Origin: Dasypus novemcinctus
Taxonomy: Eukaryota > Chordata > Mammalia > Cingulata > Dasypodidae
DNA: 64,000 nt
Direction of reading: 5' to 3'
NCBI RefSeq assembly: GCF_030445035.2
Contig: NC_080673.1
Location: 175,875,216-175,939,215, forward strand
The notes under the pieces were generated by a model, which worked only from the letters and a program-made list of their open reading frames with translations, was not told the origin of the DNA and searched no databases. Within the stretch, counting starts at the first letter, position 1, and each line of letters opens with the position of its first letter. Positions 34,351 to 46,679 of the stretch are shown here, in pieces. The position numbers were made by a program, and so were the translations under genes.

Positions 34351-35102
34351 ATGACAACAACAAGGAAATGGAAGAAGAAAACAAAATGTCAAAGAGAAAA
34401 CCTAACACACACAAATACAGCAACTAAATAAAACCCTAGAGTAGAGATAGAAACTAATCAACTGAATAAGCCCTTCAAGATAAAAAGATGATGGGACAGA
34501 AACAAAAAACTACAAACCATACCAAGAAATGGGAAGACATGGCCCAGTCCAATAAACAAACAGAAACCAGGAGGAGATGCAAAACATCAAACAACTAACC
34601 AAACTGTCCAAACAAATATCATGGACCAACTTAATGAAGTGAAGGAAGAGATTAAGGATATTAAGAAAACACCTGGAGAACATCCTGAAGAAGTGGTAAA
34701 CATACATAAGAAGATAATGGATATGATGATGATGAATGGCACAATCAAATAAATAAAAAATACACTGGAAGTACAAAACAGTGTATTTGAACAGGCAGTG
34801 GAAATAATTACTGATGTGGAAGACAGTACATCTGAAATCAAACAAATAGATACAAAGATAGAAAAAATTCCAGCAAGGAATTAGGTATTTGAGCAACACA
34901 AAATGCACAATCATATGCATTATAGACATCCCAGAAAGAGAAGAGAAGGGAAAGGGCACAGAAGGAGTGTTGGAGGAAATAATGGCTGGAAACTTCCCAA
35001 CCCTATTGAGGAAGATGGATGCGCATGTCCAGGAAGCACAGTGCACCCAAAACAGTATAAATCCCAACAGGCCTACTCCAAGAGCTAAACTTGTCAAACT
35101 GT
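34351..35102 (+). pseudogene. L1 ORF1 remnant
   Basis: The ATG at 34351 reads MTTTRKWKKKTKCQRENLT. Coiled-coil-type sequence follows ('NLMKWKKRLRILRKHLEN' style in shifted frames) with stops, and then an RRM-domain segment 'GVLEEIMAGNFPTLLRKMDA' and 'INPNRPTPRAKLVKLSN'. The C-terminal third is lost at the deletion junction near 35102. Confidence 0.8.
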
Positions 35103-37613
35103 CCAATTACATTGATGAAAGAAGAAATATTAACTCAACAGATCAATCACAAGAGATAGAATCAGTGATTAAAAACCACCCAACTAAGATGAACTCAGGA
35201 CCAGGGGAATTCTATCAAACATTCCAGAAAGAACTAACACCAATCCTGCTTAAAGTCTTCCAAAAAATAGTAGAAGGAACATTGCCTAACTCATTCTATG
35301 ATGCCAACATTACCCTAATACAAAAGCCAAACAAAAACATCACAAGAAAGGACTGTTATAAACCATCTCTCAACAAAGTACTTGCTAATCATATTCATAT
35401 TCAACAAAGTACTTGCTAATCATATTCAACTACACATCAAATGAATTATACACCATGACAAAGTAGGCTACATACCAGGTATGCAAGGATTGATCAATAC
35501 AAAAAAATCAATCAATGTAATAAAGCACATAAACACATTGAAAGAAAAAAATCATACAATCATCTCTATGGATGCAGAAAAGCATTCAACAAAACACAGC
35601 ATTCGCTCCTGATTAAAGAGAAAAACACTGTAAAAGATAGGAATAGAAGGAAACTTTCTGAATATGATAAAGGGTAAATATGAAAAACCCACAGCTATCA
35701 CCATATACATGGGTGAAATCCTAAAAGATTTCCCTCTAAGATCAGGAGCAAGACAGGGATGCCCACTATCACCACTCTTATTTATAATTGTGTTAGAAGT
35801 ACTTTCTAAAGCACTGAGGCAAGGAACAGATATAAATGGCATCCAAATTTGAAAGGAAGAAGTAAAAATTTCACTACTTGCAGATGACATGCTCTTATAT
35901 ATATAGAAAGCCCTGAGAAACCTCCAACAAAGCTTCTAGAATTTATAAACGAGTTCAGTATAGTCACAAGTTATAAGATCAATGTGCAAAAATCAGTGGC
36001 TTTTCTGTACACCAATAATAAGCAATCTGAGGAGGAAATCAAGAAAAAAAAACTACCATTTGCAAGAATAACTAAAAAGAATCAAATACCTAGGAATAAA
36101 ATTAACTAAAGATGTAAATGACTTGTATCTGAAAACTACATTACACTGTTAAAGGAAATCAAAGAAGACTTAAGTAAATGAAAGAATATTCCCTGTTCAT
36201 GGATAGGAAGACTAAATATCATTAAGATATCTATCCTATCCAAACTAATCTACAGATTTAATGCCTTCCCAATAAAAATCAGCACAGTATTTTACACTGA
36301 ATAGGAAAAACTAATTATGAAATTTACTTGGAAAGACAAGAGGCCCCAAATAGCCACAGAGATAGTGAAGAGAAAAATTACTTGGGGGAATCACACTACC
36401 TGACTTTAAAACATAGTACAAAGCTACAGTGGTAAAACTGCATGGCACTGGCACAAGGATAGATATACCTACCAATGGAACCGAATTGAGAGTTATTTTG
36501 TACATCCTTGCATATCCAGTCATATGATACTCAACAAAGCCACCATGTCCACTCAACTGGGAGAAAATGGTTCCTTCAATGAATTGTGCTTGGAGAACTG
36601 GATATCAATATCCAAAAGAATGAGAGAGGAACACTATCTAAAACACTTTATACAAAAAATCAACTCAAGATGGATCAAAGGTCTAAATATAAGAGCCAAG
36701 ACCAAAAGATCTTGGAAAATAATTTAGGGAAGCATCTACAGGATCTTGTAATATGAAATGGGTTCATGAACTTCACACCCAAAGCATAAACAGTGAAAGA
36801 AAAGATAGATAAGTGGGGCCTCCTCAAAATTGAAACATTTTTCACCTCAAAGAAGTTTGTCGGGAAAGTGAAAAGACAGCCTACCCAATGGGAAAAATAT
36901 TTGGCGACCATGTATCTGACAGGAGCCTAATATCTAGCATATATAAAGAAATCCTATATCTCAAAATTAAAAAAACAAACAACCCATTTAAAAAATGGGA
37001 AAGTGACTTGAACAGACACCTCTCCAAAGAAGAAATACAAATGGCTTAAAAGCATATAAAAAGATGCTCAACATCACTAGCTATTAGGGAAATTCAAATA
37101 AAAATTACAATGAAATATCATCTTACACCCATTAGACTGGCAGCCACTAAAAACACAAAAGACTACAAGTGTTGGAGAGGATGTGGAGGAATGGGAACCC
37201 TCATCCATTGCTGGTCAAAATGTAGAAGGATCCAGCCACTCTGAAGGACAGATTGGCAGTTCCTCAAAAAACTAGCTATAGATTTGAATATGATCCAGCA
37301 ATTTCACTGCTGGGTATATAACCAAAAGAACTGAAAAAAATTCTTAAAAAAAGGGACACAAACTGATATATGCACACCAATGTTCATAGTGGCAATATTC
37401 ACTATTGCCAAAAGTTGGAATCATCCCAAATGCCCATCAACAGATGAATGGATAAACAAAATATGGTACATTCATACAGTGGAATACTACTCAGCTATAA
37501 GAAGGAAACCAGTACTAACACACAGGATGACATGGATGAATCTCGAGGAATTTATGTTGAGTGAAGCAAGCCAGGCATTGAAGGACAAATATCACATGAC
37601 CGCTCTGATATGA
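35103..37613 (+). pseudogene. L1 ORF2 remnant (RT to C-terminus)
   Basis: It begins after the deletion with the segment just before the RT ('NHPTKMNSGPGEFYQTF'), then 'ANITLIQKPNK', '[16 protein letters not shown]' (RT) and '[10 protein letters not shown]' followed by a stop, so the catalytic ADD is retained. The C-terminus 'PSTDEWINKIWYIHTVEYY' is intact to the stop at 37611-37613. The endonuclease domain is absent. A 31-bp tandem duplication lies at 35370-35430. Frameshifts and stops make it non-functional. Confidence 0.85.
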
Positions 37614-38580
37614 ATTAAGCAATCTGAGCTGTCTCAGAGAGCTAGAGTCCAGAAAATAGGTTTACAGGAAATAGAAAGGGAGAAAAATGTTGAAAGCCAT
37701 TTCCCACATATGGGAAATCTATGAGAAGGAGGAAGTGAGTAGTTGTGCTGTGAAGGGATGTGATAGGATGTAGAGATAGTATTGGGTTGGGTGGTGCAAG
37801 CTTGACAGGGGCTAGAGTGGGAAGGATGGGTTGGACAGTCCATGGAACTGGGGATAGTTGGGGGAGGGAGCAGGTGGATGCTGGGAATTGGTGGGTACAT
37901 GGTTGAAACTACAATGTTGAGAAACATATTTTGTCAATATGACAAGGCTACTGCTTTAGATTGTTGGATGGGCAAGATATTTGGGACCGGGCACACCTGG
38001 GGCAGTCTTCTAGAAACCGTGCAAGTGATCATTTTGTTATAGTGTGTTGTATTAATGGGGGAAGACCAACATAAGCAGTGGGAAGGAATTGGACTCCCAT
38101 ACTTGGGAGACCCTATATGTTCTCAAAGAAGGGAGGGTGTCTCTTGAAGCATGAGCGGTTCCTAATAGGGGAGGACAGACTAGTGTGTCAAGGAGTGAAG
38201 CCTGCTTGTCACCATGGGCCCTGAGGGGAGAGGAGAGAGGAGTAGAATCAATGGAAGAGAGGGTAGTTAGAGGGCAATGGAAGTGTTCTACATGATGTGC
38301 AATGATTGACCCAAGCCATTTCATCAAAAATTTATAAAAGAGTATGGTCTAAAATGTAAACCATAATGTAAACTGCTGGCCATGGTTAGTAGCTATATTA
38401 GTAGCTATGTTTCAATATTTGCACATCAGCTGTAACAAATGTACCATCCACATGTAAAAAGGTTATGACTAGGGAATGGGGAAAAGGGGGAGGATGTTGG
38501 TTATATGGGAGCCCCCTATATTCTGTATGTTACTTTACTGTGACCTAAAATTTCTTTGAAGACATAATGAAAAAAAGTAA

Positions 38581-40345
38581 GTTACTGGGGAAGAAATGGA
38601 AGAAAATGCCACTGTACATACAATGCAACAGTTATTACAGTGATGAAAGGCAAAATGCCAAAAATATTTTAATACTTTTCATTTTTTATACTCCAATTTT
38701 TTTTACTTTATTTTAGTTCTAGTTTTTCTAAATTATTATGTATTTTCTTTTGTATGTTTAAACTTATCATTACTATCTCATTTGCCTTTAAATTGAATTT
38801 AGCCATATTCTTGGTTTCATTTTTTAAGAAGTTTTGGATCACGAAAGGGTTACAACTATCGCAAGGGAGGATCATTGTTGTGGGGTATCAGTGATGAGGG
38901 ATCCATGGGAGGAAGTTCACCTGGGCATACATATAAGGTATATAAATATGCTCATATATTCATGGGGCTTTGCCTCAGTGGGTAGAGATTAACACAACAA
39001 CTAAAAGAATACTGATTTCCAATCCTGGGGAGCTCTGCTCCATTCTTTAATGGAAAGAGAGTCTACCCAATGGGAGAAAATATTTGGTAACCATTTACCC
39101 CCAAGTACAGGGGCAATGGCTAATAAAGAAGGATGGTCCATTGATTGTCCCTTGAGATTGATGACTATGCTTATGAGCCTTTTGCTCTTCAAATTGCAAC
39201 TTTGCCTAGTGTAGGGTGTTTAAGAGTTACCTGAGAACCTCCATGTTGCTCAAGTGTGGCCACTCTGTAAGCCACACTCAGCATATAAATGCATTACCTT
39301 CCCCTCAGTGTGGGGCATGATTCCTGGGTATAAGCCCCCCTGGCACCAAGGGATTACTACCAAGTGGCCGCTGGTGATGCAACTAGAAAAAAAAAAAACT
39401 TGAATAAAAGGGGGAGAGGTAAAGGCAAAAGAGTTTATATGGCTAAGACTTTAAAGTGAGTCAGGAAGTCATCAGAGAGGTAATGCTTATGCACATCTCA
39501 GCAGGATCTCATAGACAACCAAAGTAGTTACTACCCCAAATAGTGGGGCTCCTGAGGGCTCTGGAGATACACAGGTCCTACAGTCATGTCAGATAACTCC
39601 AGAGTTTGGTGTGCCTTGTCTGTGGGCCCTACTTTGGGTTTCTGCTCCTGAGTGTGACAGAGTTGGACTCAAATAAGACTTCCCTACACATGCTTCTTCA
39701 GTTCCTTTTTTAACCTATAGTTAGTAGGTTTATGTCCAAGAGACTTGAATCTCTGGATTGTCCATGTGCCAGCTGAGACTTGAGCCTCAGCATAATTGCA
39801 ACATCTATTCTTCAGTTCATTGGTCTCACCCAGGAAAACTAACAAGGAGGTGAGGAAGGTCAACCACCACACAGAGGAAACAAGAGAGTCTACAACTGCA
39901 AGCAAGAGAGTCCATCCATCAGCCATAGGGGATCAAAACCCACTCTCAATTAGAAGTGGAATGGGCATCACCATTCCAGAATTTTCAGGACTGGGAAATA
40001 AAATATGGACTAGAGTAGACTTTCTGATATTTTCCTGTAGACTTATTGTGATTCCAGCAATGGAAGAAATTTTATCATTGATGTGGTGAGAGTGGCCCCT
40101 GGAGGTGCTAAAGTCAGGGAGAGGGAAAAAGGTGTAATATGGGGGCATTTTTGTTGCTTGGAATTGTCCCGAATGACATTGCAAAGACAGATACAGGTCA
40201 TTATACATCCTGCCATAACCTACAGAATGAAATGGGAGAGAGTGTAAACTATAATATAAACTAAAATCCATGCTGTATGGCAATGCTCCAAAATGTATTC
40301 ATCAACTGCAATGAATATATACACTTTTTAAAAAAGTACCTGATA
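38581..40345 (+). mobile_element. L1 3' UTR-type segment
   Basis: A small ORF2-like piece lies near 39050 ('ctacccaatgggagaaaata'). Then comes a long non-coding stretch that matches, in opposite orientation, the block at 58446-60060 (for example 'cccctcagtgtggggcatga' here and its reverse-complement counterpart near 59605). It ends near 40345 with a sequence like other L1 3' ends in the window. It appears to be a second, 5'-truncated or rearranged L1. Confidence 0.6.
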
Positions 40346-41049
40346 ACCTTCAGTCATGTAAGGGACACCAATGCAAACACACTCTTGGTAATTATATTAC
40401 TGTGCATCTCTTCTGATGCTTGGGAGCATTTAGAACACCAGTAATTATATATAGAAAGCACATGTGTTAGTTTGATTAGAACAAAATGATAATATCTTTA
40501 AAATCACAGTGTACAAAATGATTGTCCCTAGAATATATAGGCAGCTTTTGGTGATACAAGTCTAGATAACCATGTCACTGAAATTGTTGATTCCTTAAGG
40601 ACCTCTGATTTCTTCCCAATTAAATTTTTCTCTTTTTTTCCCAGTCTTCCTGCAAAGTAGATGTCTTGAGTGGGACTATTTGGAGTTAAGTATTTTTCAC
40701 AATTATTATGACTATAATATATGTACTGATACCCAACATTTCAGATTCAAACACTGACTGCCAACCATACTACTTTAAAGAGTCTCCTCTGTTTTGATAT
40801 GTGGTTTTATCCATTTATGCTGAAAAGAAACAATGCATAATATTCTTTCACTCTGATACTTCATTTTATAACATTGCAACAAAATAATTACCAAATATAG
40901 TGAGAATAAATCTTAGTTTAAAACTTATTTTGAATCCTCATTTTGCTGCCACAGTGAAAACATGATCTTATTTTGGAGACCTTTCTCACAGGTTTAGTTC
41001 TGGGTATATGCACTGCATCACGAGATCAGTAAGGGGAAGGGTAGTCAAT
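40346..41049. other. Unassigned sequence
   Basis: No gene or nameable repeat seen. Confidence 0.45.
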
Positions 41050-41557
41050 TGTCTTAGTTTGTTAAAAGCTGCTGGGAGCAATACACCAGAAATGGGTTGG
41101 CTTTTATAATGGCAATTCATTAGGTTAAAAGCTTACAATTCTGAGGCTGTGAAAATGTCCAAATCAAGGCATCATTAGAGATGCTGTCTCAATAATTGTT
41201 GGTTGTTTCAGTCCTGGACTTCTGCCACAAAGCAAGACACATGGAGGCATGTGCTTCTCTTGTGGGTCTCCTTGCTTCAGCTTCTGGCTATTCTGTCTCT
41301 GGCTTCCTCTCTCCCAGGTTCCTCTTTGAACTCCTAGGCTCCTTCTCTCCATCTCTGTGGCTTTTTCTCTGTGTGTCTCTGCTTTCAGTCCTCCCTTTAA
41401 AGAGGAATCCAGCAAGTGAACCAAGACCAACCTTGTGTTCCACAGTCCAAACAAAGGCCCTCAATTGAATAAATCCAATCAAAATGGTTCCAAATCCACA
41501 GGATTGGATTAGAACTAAAGACATTATTTTCTGGAATCCACCCTTCCAACTGTCACA
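41050..41557 (-). mobile_element. MaLR-like solo LTR, near-perfect TSD
   Basis: Starts 'tgtcttagtttgttaaaagc' and ends 'ccttccaactgtcaca'. The flanks TCAAT (41045-41049) and CCAAT (41558-41562) differ at one base. It is 508 bp and carries the shared blocks 'agaaatgggttggcttttat' and 'gtccaaatcaaggcatcatt'. It belongs to the same broad family as the LTRs at 42822 and 45316 but in opposite orientation. Open frames of 90-98 codons inside are by-products. Confidence 0.85.
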
Positions 41558-42821
41558 CCAATCTTGTTCTGTTAAGGCAAACATTTAAAATGTAATTTTC
41601 CACTGAGATATTTATTATTATGCCTAATCATTAATCATTGTTACACACACACACACACACACTCACACACAAAACTGTGGAGCTGTACTACATTCCTGTG
41701 GGTTTTGTTCTTTTAGGTTTTCTGGATACTGTGCCACTCTCAACTGTCTTTATTTGCATCATTTTGCCTCCCATGCCATGCTGAGAAAAAGAAAACACTA
41801 TTTAAGGCTAAGTCTGCTTACATATTTCATGCAGCCATTTTTATCCTGAATTGTTGCCACCTCTTATTCCTAGGCTCTACCCAAATAATTGGTAAATTTT
41901 TATTTATCTCAGAAATTTCTCAGTCCTTTGGTGGAGTATACTGAAAGAAATCTTTGCAGATCCTGTCCTCAGGAATGCAGTTTCTTATTGCTTCTGTACT
42001 GATATTTTCCCTCTCAAAACAAAGGGAGTTTTTTCTCATCTTGGAGGGAAGTAAGAAGGAAATACCACTTCCACTCTTACTGTAGACTCAAAAATATTTT
42101 GGCTCTGTCATGACTCCTTTAGATTCCTTTAGGTTTTTGAAAATTAAAATCCATTTTCTATGCTGTCTTCAATTGCATCTTTTCCCTGAGGCAATGAGCA
42201 CAGAATGGCCTAGAATGTAATTGATGAATAGTAGTAAGGGTAAAAGGAAATCATATTTCAAAACATAATCTTATATTATGTGTAATACATATGGATGTTA
42301 AAATGTAAATAGGAAAGAGGGTAGAAGAGATTAGTAATTCTTAGAATAAGGTGGAAAATAAATGGCAGAGAATTCTTACATGAAAGTCAGAACCCATGGG
42401 AAAACTGACATGAAACAGAGCTAGAAAGAGTGGACAGTGTTGAATATAAGAAAGAAAATAGCAACCAACAAAGAATAAGTTAATTTAACAAAGATTATTT
42501 ATTGATTAAATATTTTGTAACTGTCATTGCTTGCCATGGTAGTGACAAAGGTGAAAATATTAGGAAATCACAGTATTTTTTCCTCAATGAGTTCAAAGAC
42601 TGTCATAGAGACAAGGAAGTAAAGTAACAAATAAAATACATCTTAAGTTCAGAGTACAACCTTCCCTTGAAGGAATTCGTAGAGAATTAATGTGATGGTG
42701 ATGGTAATGGCATGTGTGTATGGTTGCTGCTGTGTCCACATGTGTGTATCTTTGTGTGTGTGTGTGTGTGTGTTTGAAGGCTTCTGAGTGGAATGGCATT
42801 TGTACAGTCTTAAAATGGGAT
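41558..42821. other. Unassigned sequence with (CA)n and (TG)n
   Basis: (CA)n lies at about 41643-41664 and (TG)n at about 42754-42772. No gene seen; the reading frames over the TG run are artefacts. Confidence 0.5.
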
Positions 42822-43346
42822 TCTGGTAGGTTGGGTCTTTTATGGACCCTAGACAATTATATTCTTAAGTTGGCCCATTCCTATGGGTTTGAAAATATTG
42901 TGAACCTTTGATTAGTTTAGATTAAGTTATGGTCCATTTGATTAGATTAGTTCTGTAAGGTATAGCAGTGTGGGTCTTAATCCTTTTATGGGATTACCTT
43001 ATAAACTGAAATTAGCAGGGTGATAGAAGCAGAGAGAAGACCCCAGAAACTGAGAGATAAGGCCCTGGAGGCAGAGGTTGAAATAAACAGAACACAGAAG
43101 ATGAGAGGAGTCACCAGAAACCAGAAGCTGAAAACAATGAGGCCTAGAGGAGAAAGGAGAGATGAGTGGACACCACCATGTGCCTGATTGCGCACAGCTG
43201 AGGCTCAGGTAAAGGGCATCTCTTAATGCCTTGATTTGGATATCTTCAGAGCCCCACAACAGTAGGCTTATAAGTTAGTAAATCTCATTGTTAAAGCTGA
43301 CCTATTTCTTCTATATTGTCTTGCCAGTCTTTAGAAAACTAAAACA
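42822..43346 (+). mobile_element. 5' LTR of the MaLR element
   Basis: It aligns with the 3' LTR through 'ttcttaa.tt...cccattcct', 'gattagattagt', 'aaactgagagataagg', 'atgccttgatttggatat' and the end 'ctttagaaaactaaaaca'. It is about 45 bp longer than the 3' LTR. By eye it differs at many positions, so the insertion is old. Confidence 0.75.
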
Positions 43347-43532
43347 GAAATTCATACCATGAGAGCAAGGTGATGTTGTGAAAATAAAAACAAAACAAAA
43401 CAAAAACTGTTTAAAGGGCTTTTAAAATGGGTAAGGAGAAGATTCTGGAAAAATTATGAGATGCTTGACAGAAAAGGCCTAGATTGCTTTGAAGAGACTA
43501 TTGGTAAAAATATGTTCACTAAGGGTACTTTT

Positions 43533-43977
43533 TTTTAAAGATTTATTTTGTTATTTCTCTACCCTTCTCCCCACCCCAAGTGGTCTGCTCTCTGTGTCCA
43601 TTCATTGTATGTTCTTCTGTGTCCACTTCAATTCTTGTCAGCAGCCTAGGAATCTGTGTGTTTTTTTTTTTAATGTTACAGTGTGTCTCTTTTTTGTTGC
43701 ATAATCTTGCTGCATCAGCTCTCCATGTACGCAGCACCACTCCTGGGCAGGCTGGACTTTCTTTCGCACTGGGCAGCTCTCCTTATGGGACACACTCTTT
43801 GTGCATTGGGCTCCCCTACGCTGGGGACACCCTTGAGTGGCACAGAACTCCTTGCGTGCATCAGCACTGCATGTGGGCCAGCTCCACATGGGTCAAGATG
43901 ATCCTGGGTTGAACCGCGGACCTCCCATGTGGAAGGCAGACACTCTATCCATTGAGCCAAGTCTGCTTCCCAACTAT
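43533..43977 (-). mobile_element. DAS-type SINE inside the MaLR element
   Basis: On minus it starts 'ggaagcagacttggctcaat', then 'atagagtgtctgccttccac' and 'gaggtccgcggttcaaccca' (B-box), followed by the DAS body and an A-rich tail, seen on plus as ttttttttaaagatttatttt. The TSD GGGTACTTTT lies at 43523-43532 and 43978-43987. It is younger than the MaLR element it interrupts. Confidence 0.9.
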
Positions 43978-45315
43978 GGGTACTTTTGATGATGCCTCAG
44001 AAATGATTAACATGTCACTGCAAACTGGAAGGAAAGTGATCCTTGCTTTAAAGTGGCAGAGAATTTGACAAAATAGTGTTCTGATGTCATATGGAGGGCA
44101 GAATTTGACAGTGAGGAGCTTTGTTATTAAGCAGAAGAGATTTCCACACTAAATATAGAAAGTGTGGTCTGGCTTCTCCTTGCAGCTTATAGTGAAATGC
44201 AAGAGGAAAGGGATACTTTGGGAACTGAACTCCTGGGCACAATGAAACTAAAATTGATTGGGAAATTCTGAAAGTATGTCCTAAAGGAATAATGCCCCAT
44301 GTCAGACTTAACTTACTACGGAATTAGTCAGCCATGTCTGTGCAAGTCAGGACTAGAAATGCAGTTATCCAGGAAGGATCTGTCTTAATGCCTGATGGCT
44401 TTGACACTTGTGCCTGTGTCCTGCAGGTGAAATCAATAAGTTTTTGTATGATATGAATGAATGGAATTAGCCCCTGCCAGTGAGAACCAAAAGAGACAAA
44501 AAAGGAGAGATTGAAAACATTATTTCAAAGGTAGAGCCATAGAACCTGAGGTCTTGACTGGAGACATCATGGGCCAGGAGACTGGACCCAACCATGAGTA
44601 CAGAAAGGGTGAGTACACCATAGCACAAGACCCAACCATGAGAACAGAAAGGGTGAGTATGCCACAACACAACAAATGGTGGACTTTCTGCCCCATTGTT
44701 CAGGGAGAGTGCTAACATTGCAGGCTTCAGAGAGAATGGGACACATTCCTCAGGAATTGGAGAGTTGGACCACCATTTCACTGTTCTGAGAGTGTTGAAC
44801 CTGAGCCCCAGAGATTGGAGAGACTCTAACTGTCACCCCAATGTTCTCACAAGTTGCCACACAGATGCTTGATGAAGGTGGGTTTGAGAACATGGCCACT
44901 GGGCAAGCTCTTGAAAAGGGTGGAGCTGCTGCTCAGTCAAGACCCAAGGAGAAGAAACTATGGTTCGAAGGTTGACTCTCAGTCCTTGAAATCTAATGGA
45001 TTATGCCCTGCAGGTATACAGAGCTGTTTGGGACTCATGATTGCTGTTTTTTTTCCCCAAGATATTCCTATGCCAATGGTAATATCCATGACTGTCCCTC
45101 CTTTGTATATTGGAAGCAGATGATTTGTTCTCAGTTTCACAAGACCAGAGCCTGAGAGAAATTTTTACCTAAGACTACATATCTGTAGCTGGTTTTAATG
45201 AGATTTATATTTAATATTGTTACTGAAATAATTTAAATCTTTTCAAATATTATGATGGCATGAATATATTTTGTACATGAAAAGGACATGTATTTTGGGT
45301 TTCCAGAGGGTGGAG

Positions 45316-45795
45316 TGTGGTTGGTTTGAGCCATCAGTGCACCACTGAAAATTATGTTCTTAAATTCATCCATTCCTGTGGGTGTGAACCTATTATGAAC
45401 CTTTGGTTAGATTATAATTAGTTAAGGGCCATTTGATTAGATTTGTACAGTAAGGCATAGCCCAGGGTAGTCTTAATCCTTTTCCTGGAGTCCTTTATAA
45501 ATTGGAATTAGTGGGCTGAAGAAAAAGAAAGGAACTCCCAGAAGTTGAGAGATAAGGTTCCAGGTGCCAAAAACTGAACTCAGTGAGTCCTAGAGGAGTG
45601 GGGAGAAAGAAGTAGAAGCTGCCATGAGCCTAATTGCCCCACAACTGTAGCTCTGGGAGAAGACCTCTCCTGATAATGCCATGATTTGGACACTTTCATG
45701 GCCTTGGGACTGTGAGTTTATAGGTAACAAATCCCATTGCAAAAGCCAACCCATTTCTGACATATTGCTTTAGCAGCCTTTAGCAAACTAAATCA
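45316..45795 (+). mobile_element. 3' LTR of the MaLR element
   Basis: Starts TGTGGTTGGTTTGAGC and ends AACTAAATCA. It carries the 'attcctgtgggtgtgaacc', 'gataatgccatgatttggac' and 'aaaagccaacccatttctga' blocks. A TATA-like 'tttataaattgg' occurs near 45495, in line with the same position in the 5' LTR. Confidence 0.75.
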
Positions 45796-46679
45796 GGAAG
45801 AAAAAGCATGCGAACAATGGAGAATATAACACATTTAGAAAACTAAAAGTGTTTCATATATAAACAAAAAAGTCATCTTAGGAAAAAAATGTCTATGAAA
45901 ATGTCTTTTTCTATTCTCTATATGTAATGATACTTAATATAATTACATTACATTATATTAATATTTTTCTTTCATTAAATTAATAACACATAAACATTAG
46001 TTGTAATGATTATCAGCTTGGAATCCATTTGTGATTGATATCTGGTGACAGCCAAAAATATATCAAAGCTGAAAACAGAATGTTTTGGAAGTGAGAGGAT
46101 CCATTTACCTTCTTCCATTTATCTAGCATACTTAGTATGTACCATGCACTGCACTAGGATTCTTAGAAATGTGGGCAAGTTATGGTTTTTACCCTTAGAG
46201 CACACCCTCACTCAAGGTGCAATACAAGAATAGAGAGAACTAAATTGTAATAAAAAATCCATAAACTTTTGAACAAAATAGCCAGGCAAAGCTAAGGAAT
46301 GAAGAATTATTTCACTAGAATAGTTTTCACCATTTTTACATAGATGTCTATACTTATGGTTAGGGTCTTTAACTTTGAAACAATGGTTTAAAGATGTTAG
46401 AAAGTAAGCAGCACAAAATTGTGATTCATGAGAAAAAAGAGACAAACGAGGTCAATCTTATAACAGCCCTGATTGTCTGCATGAAATTATTTTAGAGATA
46501 TGGAACCAAAGCAGAGGACAGTAGTTTCTCTGAGCTGAGGAGAAAGAGAGATGAATGCTTGGCATTTGTGAGTTGTGCCCTGGAGCAGAAAGAGTTTTAC
46601 AGAGAAGAAGTGCTAGAAAAATGCAATGGTCCTTTTGAAACTTGGGCCAAATACTAAATTATACCCATGCAGTGGAAAT
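45796..46679. other. Mostly unassigned; possible L2 trace
   Basis: 'cttagtatgtaccatgcact' near 46130 is reminiscent of an antisense L2. Otherwise no gene or repeat is recognised. Confidence 0.35.

Larger units (their letters stand above)
32595..38580 (+). mobile_element. LINE-1 with internal deletion
   Basis: The 5' end carries 'gggcaagatggtgtttg', a typical L1 start. A long 5' UTR follows to 34350, its last 600 bp T-rich. ORF1 starts at 34351, most of the ORF2 endonuclease is missing, and RT to C-terminus continues to 37613. A 3' UTR of about 960 bp ends near 38575 in an A-rich stretch. AAGTAA occurs near both ends (about 32581 and 38575) but is too short to call a TSD. Stops are numerous. 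It resembles the L1 at the right edge of the window more than the one at 8-17 kb. Confidence 0.85.
42822..45795 (+). mobile_element. Complete MaLR element (LTR-internal-LTR)
   Basis: Two same-orientation, related LTRs (42822-43346 and 45316-45795) bracket 1969 bp, which falls to about 1.5 kb once the DAS SINE is removed, the usual internal size for MaLR elements. After the 5' LTR a decayed primer-binding-like 'ataccatgagagcaaggtg' is seen. Before the 3' LTR are 'gtacatgaaaaggacatgta' and a purine-rich 'ccagagggtggag', as at the 3' end of MaLR internal regions. No retroviral gene is intact. Outer flanks (gggat/ggaag) do not form a clear TSD. Confidence 0.75.

Noticed and set aside
41164-41584. 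Frames of 90-98 codons
   Set aside because: Entirely or mostly inside the solo LTR at 41050-41557.
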